The translations under genes were made by a program, and so were the position numbers. A DNA stretch of 64,000 nt from Psychromonas sp. MB-3u-54. Its GTDB lineage: Bacteria > Pseudomonadota > Gammaproteobacteria > Enterobacterales > Psychromonadaceae. This document shows positions 1 through 9,100 of this stretch, piece after piece (the stretch's first letter is position 1; the number at the start of each line of letters is the position of its first letter). A model generated the notes under the pieces. It was not told the DNA's origin. It searched no databases and worked only from the letters and a program-made list of their open reading frames with translations. The DNA is taken from positions 1 through 64,000 of the forward strand of contig NZ_PJBP01000181.1 of the NCBI RefSeq assembly GCF_002836415.1, given 5' to 3'.

Positions 1-315
1 TAGGCCGTAATCTCGTTCTACTTTTGATATACGAACTTTAAATGAATCGTACCAAGACTTACGACCAGTTTTTTGAGCTTCTAAGTGCTCAGAGTTAGCT
101 TTCCAATTTCTAATTGAATCTAGATCTGCCCAGTAAGAAACAGTGATGCCAACATTTTCTCTTGCTGATTCTACGCCTAAAAATCCAGGTTGTTGCTCTG
201 CAAGCTCAACCATCCTATTTGCCATTTCACCGTAACCATTATCACCTTCAGTTCGCGTAGAAGTGAAAATTACAGCAAAATATGGAGGTTTAGGTGTATT
301 AGCGATAACTGACAT
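1..315 (-). CDS. Antibiotic biosynthesis monooxygenase (ABM)-family protein, 3' end cut by window
   Basis: The frame is open from an ATG at 315 to the window edge, giving 105 residues with the C-terminus missing. It begins MSVIANTPKPPYFAVIFTS and continues through a segment reading GFLGVESAREN and then SYWADLDSIRNWKANSEH. This alternating strand pattern with a Y/W-x-D-x-D/E-S-I-x-x-W element is typical of the small ferredoxin-like ABM fold, found in heme-degrading or quinol monooxygenases and in many proteins of unknown role. A good ribosome site (AGGAG) lies about eight bases before the ATG. Some ABM proteins oxidise small aromatics, but the substrate here cannot be told from sequence. The family assignment is fairly secure; the function is not. 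Confidence 0.75.
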   Translation of the reverse strand, partial: MSVIANTPKPPYFAVIFTSTRTEGDNGYGEMANRMVELAEQQPGFLGVESARENVGITVSYWADLDSIRNWKANSEHLEAQKTGRKSWYDSFKVRISKVERDYGL

Positions 316-954
316 TGGTACTCCTAGGACTATAACAGTGTATTAGTCTGCATTCTCACTAATACACATTTAAAACTTTATTTTTTTATAAGAATTATAT
401 GATAACAGAGTTATAAAACAGTTAGATAGATCCAAAGCATGATTGTAAATTGATATTTTAAATTGGGAAAATGACGCATTTGCATTTATAGAGACCTCTA
501 TAAATGCAAACCATGAAAAATTAACTGATGATTTTCAACAAGTTAATTTTTTAATAAGGCAAAACTTGTGCATCAAGTGTGCAATAAAAGTGGCAAAATT
601 CTTCATATGAATTACAACTGTATATAAAAATAGTTGTCGTAAATATATCACATTTCCTTTTTATTGAATCAATACGTAGCGAATTATGAACGGGACAAAA
701 GGCAGGACAACCAACGTTTTGAATAAACTCCAGCAATGAAAGTTACCATAAAACCCACCAGCGAAGGTTTACAAAGAACAGATACGGCATCGCTTGATTT
801 ACCAATTCACTGAGATTCTCGATTAAAATATCTCGAGAATGACGATGAGAAAATACAGCATGGTAAAAATTCAATAAACAAATAAGGTCAAATTGTTATT
901 GATTGAGATCCTTTAAGCTAACACTTTCGTATTAAGAGCATCTAGTTTTAAATA
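316..954. other. Intergenic region with two strong inverted repeats
   Basis: This 640-base AT-rich stretch separates the divergent ABM-like and flavin-reductase-like genes. It holds a perfect 15+15 inverted repeat (479-510) and a second hairpin with an A/T-rich stem (516-553). A 61-codon frame on the minus strand (551-736) has no convincing ribosome site or recognisable family and is not called as a gene. Confidence 0.6.
479..510. repeat. Perfect 32-bp inverted repeat
   Basis: Arms TTTGCATTTATAGAG (479-493) and its exact complement (496-510) are separated by two bases. It lies about 165 bases upstream of the ABM-family gene. The near-zero loop favours a protein-binding palindrome or cruciform over an ordinary terminator; which one is unknown. 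Confidence 0.75.
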
Positions 955-1656
955 TTGAGGAAGTACAGCATCAATTACAAACATTATGATAGTGAACAGT
1001 TATCTCAAATGGATAACCGTTATCGGGCTAAATTTATAAACAGCTTATCCGGTTTTAAGAGCGTCAACCTTATTGGCACGCAGGATTCGAACGGACAAAC
1101 TAATCTTGCGATATTTAGCTCAGTTGTACACTTAGGCGCTTCTCCTGCATTGGTCGCTTTTGTTATGCGGCCGGATAACGGATCAAGGCATACCCTTGAT
1201 AACATTATCAGCACAGGGCATTACACTATAAATCAAGTATCAGCTCAATTTTATCAGGCAGCTCATCAAAGCTCTGCTCGCTACCCAAAAGAGGAAAGTG
1301 AATTTACTCATTTAGCTTTATCAGAGACTTATATTCGCAATATTAAGGCACCCTTTGTTAAACAAAGCCGCTTGAAGTATGCGGTTAAATTGAAAGAAAT
1401 TCTGCCCATATCAAGTAATAACACGCAGTTTATTATTGGGGAAATCACCCATGTTATTTGCGATGAGAGTGTGCTGAAAGACGATGGCTATATCGATATA
1501 GAAGCCTTAGAAACCGTCACTGTATCCGGGTTAGACAGTTATCATAAAAGCATGCGACTGGCTCGTTTGAGTTATGCAAAACCTGATAATTTCTCAACTG
1601 AGATTTCATTAAATGGCTCAGTAAATGTTACCACTGACACTAAAGGTAAAAGCTAA
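955..1656 (+). CDS. Flavin reductase-like (FMN-binding split barrel) protein
   Basis: The frame encodes up to 233 residues resembling flavin reductase/flavoredoxin-type FMN-binding split-barrel proteins. The characteristic part is NSLSGFKSVNLIGTQDSNGQ, followed by TNLAIFSSVVHLGASPALVAF and MRPDNGSRHTL, which are the FMN-phosphate and isoalloxazine contact segments in this fold. These proteins bind FMN non-covalently and reduce it, or act as flavin-dependent reductases in the cytoplasm. The start is uncertain. A TTG at 955 has no upstream ribosome site. A clean GAGGA (957-961) lies eight bases before an in-frame ATC at 970, which would give a first segment (xNYKHY) of the length I expect for the family. 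The first in-frame ATG is at 1009. The next gene starts two bases after the stop, suggesting one transcript. Confidence 0.8.
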   Translation: MRKYSINYKHYDSEQLSQMDNRYRAKFINSLSGFKSVNLIGTQDSNGQTNLAIFSSVVHLGASPALVAFVMRPDNGSRHTLDNIISTGHYTINQVSAQFYQAAHQSSARYPKEESEFTHLALSETYIRNIKAPFVKQSRLKYAVKLKEILPISSNNTQFIIGEITHVICDESVLKDDGYIDIEALETVTVSGLDSYHKSMRLARLSYAKPDNFSTEISLNGSVNVTTDTKGKS

Positions 1657-1657
1657 A

Positions 1658-2089
1658 ATGAAAACATGGCAATGGCTGGGCTATCTAGGACTCATTCCCT
1701 TTGTGGCTTGCCTGTTGTTATTCGAAATTTTTACTGACAGCGCGGCGAATAATTACCCCTTTAATCCGCAACAAGCTTTTCTTTTTTACAGTGCGATTAT
1801 ACTGAGTTTTCTGGCGGGTACTTTGTGGCGAAAAGACACACTTACCCCACATATAGCGACTCAAATCATCAGTAATATTTTGTGTTTATATGCTTTTATT
1901 TGTCTGTTTATACCGATATTTTACGCATTGGTTTTATTACCTCTTGGCTATTTTAGTTTATTTTTCGTTGAATATTTTCTGTGCCATAACAAAGAAGATG
2001 CATATACAACATCTTATTATTCCATGAGATTAAGACTTACTGTGTTAGTCATTTTTTTGCATGCAGCGGCGCTTATGTCATGGTTTTAA
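1658..2089 (+). CDS. DUF3429-type inner-membrane protein
   Basis: A 143-residue hydrophobic protein starts at ATG 1658, one base after the preceding stop codon. A further upstream in-frame ATG (1625) would overlap the previous gene and lacks a better ribosome site. It has four or five likely membrane helices: WLGYLGLIPFVACLLLFEIF, the AFLFYSAIILSFLAGTLW stretch, ILCLYAFICLFIPIFYALVLL, and a C-terminal LTVLVIFLHAAALMSWF. The GxIPF and FxSGxxW-like pattern (here ILSFLAGTLW) resembles the DUF3429 family, whose function is unknown. It is likely cotranscribed with the flavin-reductase-like gene. A terminator-like hairpin follows within 30 bases. Confidence 0.7.
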   Translation: MKTWQWLGYLGLIPFVACLLLFEIFTDSAANNYPFNPQQAFLFYSAIILSFLAGTLWRKDTLTPHIATQIISNILCLYAFICLFIPIFYALVLLPLGYFSLFFVEYFLCHNKEDAYTTSYYSMRLRLTVLVIFLHAAALMSWF

Positions 2090-2116
2090 CAACTAACAAA
2101 AGCTAATATAAAAAAT

Positions 2117-2166
2117 TTCACCTTCAAACGGCAGTGTCTATTGAGTCTGTTTGAGGTGTGTTTTTC
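2117..2166 (+). terminator. Rho-independent terminator after DUF3429 gene
   Basis: Stem CACCTTCAAAC (2119-2129) pairs with GTTTGAGGTG (2149-2158) and is followed by a T-rich run at 2160-2165. Confidence 0.55.
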
Positions 2167-2261
2167 GCAAAAACATGACAGCAGTGAAGTGTCCCGTTGA
2201 CACATTGTTAACTTTATTTACCAATGCCTAATTCATATTCGTTTCCCTGGTAATAAAGTTT

Positions 2262-2990
2262 TTAAGTGGAAGAACCCCAATCCAGCTCCCCAGTAAAAGG
2301 CACAAGGAGGAGAATGTCGTCTATTGAATCGTCTGTCTCTTTCGGCACCTCAATCGACCATTCCTGTCGATGCGTTGTATCCACTGTGGTCGCTTGAGGT
2401 TTGCCCGCGGGTTTCAGTTGCTTGGCTCCTTTTGGACAGATACTCATTGTTATCTCTTTAAGCTCAAGTGATCGGACTTAATATTCCTCGGGAACAGGGC
2501 TTCCCAATCTTGATTTTCACGACTTCAGCTGCATCAGGTCATAAACCTTTGAGCGGAAATCTTCTCCACCGTCTTTGGCTGTATAGCGCAGATGAATGAT
2601 GACGTCAGAGATACACGCAAGCGCCCCAGTGTCCGTGGAGCGCATGTCAAGCGTCCAGTCCGATACAGCACTCGTCCCTTCAAAAGGCAGTCGCGAAAAT
2701 TCAACTCGAACAAGCCGCTGTCGTTGATACCCTTTGAAATCGCGATCTGTTGTAGCGGGCGCAAACCGGAATAAACAGAATCGCTTTTAGGCGCCTTGGG
2801 GTCGCGCAACATCTGACACCATCCATGTCTTTTGTAGGCAGCAGGCGACTACGGTCTTGCCGAAGGATGCCTGCACGTTCTGATAGGAACCGACGACCGC
2901 AGGCAGGCTAACCGAAATGGACTTGATTTTACGGCAGTAATGCCTGGGAAAGTCCCTGTCAAAGTGTTTTTCTAGCAGACTGATCGTGCA
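2262..2990 (-). pseudogene. Decayed 3' remnant of a second TcA-type toxin gene
   Basis: Three stretches, in at least two frames, match the C-terminus of the intact TcA gene just upstream, in the same order. About 2990-2825 encodes LLEKHFDRDFPRHYCRKI and then AVVGSYQNVQA; the intact copy has TEALFDRDFPGHYCRKI and AIVGPYQNVQA. About 2812-2690 encodes ISKGINDSGLFELNFRD. In another frame, 2703-2535 encodes LPFEGTSAVSDWTLDM and ISDVIIHLRYTAKDGGE. The tail (about 2350-2262) ends DDILLLVPFTGELDWGSST, against DICVIVPYEGMLNWDSD in the intact gene. Homology starts abruptly near 2990, so only the last quarter of the TcB-binding end survives. Frameshifts and at least one internal deletion (about 100 bases) show it is not functional. 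It implies an earlier tandem pair of TcA genes. Confidence 0.88.
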
Positions 2991-3198
2991 TTAGTTTGTA
3001 TTTTTAGCCTTCAAATTTGCCAGTTCCAAGGGAGCGAGCCTCAAAAGAGAGAAGCGTCAAAACCAAATTATAAAATTCATCAGCCGCCCCTTTTTTCACA
3101 AGCGTGCAGGTATAGTTTGATCACAATGCCGCGCTGCATTCAGATCATCTCTCCTGTATGAGTGTGGGCTTGGGTAGTTACAGACCGTCTGTCATGGG
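2991..3198. other. Spacer between TcA gene and TcA remnant
   Basis: This stretch shows no homology to the TcA C-terminus. One minus-strand frame (roughly 3120-3005) encodes a coding-like fragment including LVKKGAADEFYNLVLTLLSF before a stop. I do not recognise it. It may be the tail of another lost cargo gene. Confidence 0.4.
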
Positions 3199-6100
3199 TC
3201 AATCACTATCCCAGTTCAACATCCCTTCATAGGGCACGATCACGCAGATATCGACCAGATTATCCAGATTGCCGACGGCTTTAGTCGCAATATAATATTC
3301 GCCCAGCGTCGGGTCAGATTTCTTCGCCATCCCACCCTTCATGTCCTCCTCCTTGTTCTTCTGGACATTAACGTTTGCATCCTTAGACAATACCGCACCT
3401 GATCCGTCTTCCCCATTCACCAGCACACGTGCGGACAAATCTCTCAGGTTGATAGTTTTGGCATCCAAGTTGAGCGGAAACATGTGTGCGTTGATAGCAA
3501 ATGACAGCTGCTTATCTTTGCCCGAAATGAAACCCTTCCACTCTTCCGAGAACTGCTGGCGTAAGCTGATCAGTCGAAAGCCCCCGTCTTGCTTGATCGC
3601 GGGCAGCGCTACAACCTGCTGGCGTAAGCTTGCCCCACCGTCCAGCGCCGTATAGCGCAGATGAATGATCACATCGGAAATACTGTTAAAGTCGATGCTA
3701 TTGGCGGCCTTGGGCATCCGTAACTCCCACCCTGAAACCGCGCCCGTACCTTCGAACGGCAGATAGCGTTGATCATGGAAATTCAGCTCGAACATGCCAC
3801 TGTCGTTGATACCCTTTGACAGAGCGATCTGCTGTTTGACACGCGGGTCGCTACGCAACTGATCATCGGAAGGTGTAATCTTAGATGTTGAATCATCCGG
3901 CAGCAGATATTTAATTGTATCGATATTGTCAGTCAAAACGACATAGCTGTTCTGCTGGGTCAGCGTTGCCTGCACATTTTGATAAGGCCCGACAATCGCC
4001 GGAATCGAGATAGCGATGGACGCAATCTTACGACAATAGTGGCCGGGGAAATCCCGATCAAAGAGTGCTTCGGTCAGATCGAAGATGCATTTTCCGCCAC
4101 TCCTCAAATTAAGCCACGCTTGCGGATCCATCTGTTTTAGCGAGATGGTCTTTTCGATCTCCAGCGTGCGCTCGTTATCCTCCATGTAGGCTTTTTCGAG
4201 CTGGTTGAGTCCCAGCATCAGCCCTTCCCCGGCGAGCAGGCCCTTCTTCAGGCTGTCCCAGTATCCGAACGTGATCATCGCCTCGCGCGTGTTGCGCTCA
4301 TACTGATAAGCCTTCTCGGCGGCCTGCGCCAGCTCAAAGGCGATCTTGTAGGTCTGAAAATAGACGGAAGAGATGCGACCGACCATCCACTGATAGAGAT
4401 CTCGGTTGGTGAACTTCGTCCGCAGCAAGTCTTCCATCTCGCCAGATTGCACGATGCTCTTCTGGTGCATATCCAGATCCAACTGCGCGATCTCCTGCCT
4501 GACAGTCGCTCCAGCGATCTGCGCCTGAATCTGCTCGACATCATTGCCGGCAAGCGTCGCTTGCAGACCCCATTCTTCCTTGCGTCGAAAATTTTGCGCC
4601 TTGGTCGCTGCCAACTGAGATCCTTGATTTAAAATAACTGCGGTGCTCTCGCTGACTCGGGGTGCCACCTGGGCTGCTCTACCCCAGTTGCTACCACCAT
4701 CCGCTAGTCCGAAGACATTGGGTGCTAGCCACGCTGGTATAGTCAAGGCTTCTAGAACTGGCAAAGCTGTTTGAAACGAAAGCGCGGCTATCATCAGGTT
4801 CAGACTAGATGTTTCCTCCGTGATAAGTCCTTTATCAGTATAGTATTTCTTCCGATCATTAGCCCCTTCCAAACTGGCGTTGAGAGAGTCAATATTTTTA
4901 CCGGCATCATCGATCTGCTTTTCCTTCACGCGAGTCGTCAGACTCAGAATCGCCTTCTCATGCGAGGATCGCAGCAGACTCAGTTGCTCGACGTCTTTTT
5001 TCTCCAGTGCGCTCAGCAGTGCCGAACCGAGTTGGATCAGCGTACTGGTGACGCTCTTTGCCTGCTGGATCATGGTGGTGAATCGATAGTGCGGAACCAA
5101 CGCCGACATTTGTCCGGCAACACTGGTGAGATTCTGACCTGCGGCCATGGCGCGAATGAGCTGTCGCGGATCGATCGGCGGCTGAAACAAAGACAGCTGG
5201 CGCACGACGCCCTTGATGTTCATGCAGTGGCGGATCTTGAACAGCCGATCTTCAGCCCGATCCCAATAGCCCGCAAAATTTGTGTTCGGCGAAACCGGGA
5301 AATACTCGGTGTCTTTAACATGGAAGGGGTCAGTAAAATCGATGGCAGTATCGAATTGATCATAGCGTTTGCTCGGCTTCGGCGAATGTGACGGCCGCGT
5401 CTGCTTTTGTTTCTTGCCCAGCAAGTCCTGGGCCAGTACGTAGAGCAACATCGCCTGGACGATGGATTCCCAACTGTCCTGTGCGAAAAGCTGGTCTCCC
5501 CAGTCCAGCAGATTGTCGATGTACTTCATCACAATCGCCTTCTCATAAGCACCCAGCCGCAGCCCTGCGATCGCATGCGGGTCAAAGGGATCGTCCGTAT
5601 ATATCTTGAATTCCCCTGGGTTGTTCTTCTCGATATCCTGCAGTTTTTCAAGCGTATGGTGCTTAAAAGGCAGGTATCGCCAAAAAGGCGTGGGATCATC
5701 CTTACCGTCCGGCTTTTTATTGAGGCCCTTCTGGGGCATCGGATTAAAAATGTAGTGATACCATTTCTGCGCATCTTCGAAGTGTTGATTGCGGTTCAAC
5801 GTGTCCGCAATAAGAAACGGGATATGGAAGAATAGTTCTCGGTAGTATATGGAGCAGGGACCATCGAAATTCAATTTCTTTTGTGAGTCAAGCTCGAATA
5901 AGTTTGTTACTCCTCCCTGTACTAGCGACTGTCGAATTATAGAGACAGAGGCAGCAGTTCTATCTTCACTAAGTTCTTTCAACACCTTTTCCCTATGAGT
6001 ATCCATGGTGCCTTCAGCCGACAACTTACATGGTTTGATAATTTCTCCTTCAAATTCAACCCGAAGGCTTACTAAATCATCTTCATTGGAAACTAAAATC

Positions 6101-9100
6101 TCCAATAGGTTGCTCTGTTTTTGGAAGCAGGTTCCCGCTTCCTTCAAGGCCTTCTGATCGATGACTTTAAGTTTTGCGAGCACCAATTCATTTACCGCTA
6201 TCTGGTCTGTTGGGCCTCCTCTCGTGGGCAAGAAAATGCTTTTGATGCTCTTGCCATTCCATCGAATATCATCAACGCCCCCATTTACTGCTAACCTCAT
6301 TGAAATACTCAAATCGGAAACGTCATGACCCACGGCTATTGTACTAACGTCGAACTTTCGCTGAAAAGTATATCGACCATCGTCCTCGTGTCTATACGGC
6401 TTCAGCCATTTAGATTCAGAACTTGATTTTTGAGACAACCAATTAGTGGGTATTTCTTTCGCGTCGAGTGCCCATGCGGCCTCCCAATTCAGATCACTTT
6501 TTGAGCGACCGGAATCCTGACCGACACTTTCCCAATCGCGGTCCTGCCAGTATTGCTCAAGATATCTATTCTTACCCCATCCTGTGGATGCTCCTGTATT
6601 AAAACTACTTAAATCTAATTTAGTTTTTTTCTGATATATTTTAACCGTACCCCCTCCAGGAATTGAGTACCGGTGAGGAATATCCTCCAGTTTGACTTTT
6701 GCTGACAACACCTGCGGAGGAAGCCATTTACCGCTCACGTTGTGGTAAGCAAATTTGACAGTCGCTGTCGTGGTCGTCATTTTTTTATCGGTTATAAATT
6801 CTCGATCACTGATCGTCTTTGTTTCCACCCAAAAGAGGTAGAGACTATGATTCGCATACAAACAAGTCACGGTGTCGACGGAAATGGAGAGCGCGATCTT
6901 TTGCCATGGCCGCCACATGCCAATTTCACCCTTTCCATCATATACCGCGCTTCTGTAGTAGTAGACCGGAGGATTGTTTTTGGTTTTACCAATGACAAAA
7001 ATCGTCTCTTCAGCGTTGGTCGCAACCGGATGGGTTACTCTGCCGGCGCAGGTATCCACAATCTTTAGGTTGGCCAACTCATCGAGCTTGTCGAAGTAGT
7101 TAATATAGGCCTGCGTCACTGCCTCATCTGTGATCTCGCCTTGCAGCAGTTCATCTTCCAGTTCCTTGAAAAGCGGTGTCTTGATCTTGCGCAGACCAGG
7201 GTCAAGATAGTTTTCTGGATAGAGAAAGACCTTGCGGTTCGCTTCCCACAAGCGGTAGTGGGAGCGCCACGCCCATTCCTTATCTCCAACCGGGCAGGTG
7301 ACCTGCCCATCCGCTTCCAGCCCCATGTGACTACGCTGGATATAGCGCTGCAGAGTGTTGAGCCCCTGCTTGACCTTAGATACTTTGGCCACGCCACTCA
7401 TCTCGACATCGATGAGCAGGTAGTCAGAAAGGTCCTTGAGGGAATCCATCCCGTAAAAATACTTCGCGACGGTTTCATTCTGGCTCAACTGGTGCATCAG
7501 TAACCCGACTAAGGCATCGCGTTCTCGCTCGTTCAGGTGGTCACGGATGGGCCCAAAGGTTTTTCCCCAGTCATCATCTGAATACTTGGACTTCACCACA
7601 CCCAAAAGACTGTGTGCCACCGTACTGATTTGCGAGAAATTCGTTTGGGCAGCATGCAACGTGCAGAGCTGGATCAGCATCTGCACGTCGACACCGAGCT
7701 TCGCTGCCAGGTCGAAACTTTGCTTCATCGTCGATAATAGGCCAATCACACTGTCCTTCGCTGATATTACGCTGAGATGCCCATGCAGCGCACTGATTTG
7801 GCTAGCTGGCCAAGCGCTGAGCGTCTCCAACTTCTTTTTATCAGCATCGGGCAACTCATCGAAGGACCAACACTGGGCGAGTTCGGTCAGAAGCGGAGCG
7901 GTTTTCTTCCCCTTGGAGCCCTGCTGCTGGAAAGTATCAACTAGCCCGGCGAAGGCATGCACCGAACGAATCTTGTCGAGATTTATGCGAATATTTGAAT
8001 GAGAAGAATCGAGGTAGGACTTTTCTGTATTTCTCTCATCTAATCCCAAAGGGGACGGGAATTTCAGTACTGCATCTAAACAGCCAGATGTAAGTTTGAG
8101 AGCCTTCGCCAGATAAAGAAGCAATGCGGCATCCTGTAACCCTTCAATAGTTAAAAACCTTGCTGCACTGCGTTCCTTGTGATTCAGGTAGTCGACCGCA
8201 GTTGCTACCAGGTGCCAGTCCTGATTGAAGGTCGCAGCCAACTGCTGGATCGTCGACTGCACCTGAAAATCCAGTTCACGATTCAGTGTCTCGATAATTA
8301 CGTTGACAGCATCCTCGTCGCTGCGGAGCGAATCGATGAGTGCCTCGAGATTGGCTATCCCGGTACCAAAGCATCGGAATAATTCGCCGTTGCTATCAGT
8401 GAAGATGACGCTCTCACCATCGGTGTCCGCAACCATTGCTGTCACGTTGGTCGATTCAGCGCCCTGAGATAATAGACTGGACCACTGGGTATCTGTGAAC
8501 ACACCCTTTGCCTTGCTTGCAAAGCGAACCTCACCCCGGTAATTGATGATTAGTGAGTCGATGGTTTCGTCCTTGTGAACTGCAATATCCATTGCGTTCC
8601 ATGTCTTGCCCCCATCGGCAGACCGAAAAATATCGCTGCTTACGACAGGATTAACAGCTCCCTCGTGTATTACTTGAATCGCTGCAAAGAGCGACTGGTC
8701 ATCTGGGCTGACGGCAATGGCGGTGACCTTTTCATCGGTCAATGGCTGCAATTGTTGGACTATTACCTTAATCCACTTATTACCGCCATCGGTACTGCAA
8801 TAGAGCCCTTGAATGTCCGTCCCGACACAAAGCGTATTACCGTCGGCCGTCACTGCTAATGATGTGAGATAAGCGCCATCGAAGCCTTCGACTTTGAGGT
8901 CTTCCCAGCGCATCTCAAGGCTTAAATACCGGTAGAGTCGCTTCTGCGTTGCAGCTAGCAGGGTCTTACAATCGGGCGTCACGGCGAGTGCGCGGATATC
9001 AGCAGGGGTATCTTCAAGTACCGTCCCTACCCAATTGTCAGATCCGCCAGGGATGCTCGTTACGGTACGGGCAGTGGCCGCGAAAATGACCTGCTGATCG

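Noticed and set aside
551-736. 61-codon minus-strand frame upstream of the flavin-reductase gene
   Set aside because: No ribosome site, no family resemblance, Cys/Phe/Ile-rich composition typical of chance frames in AT-rich spacer.
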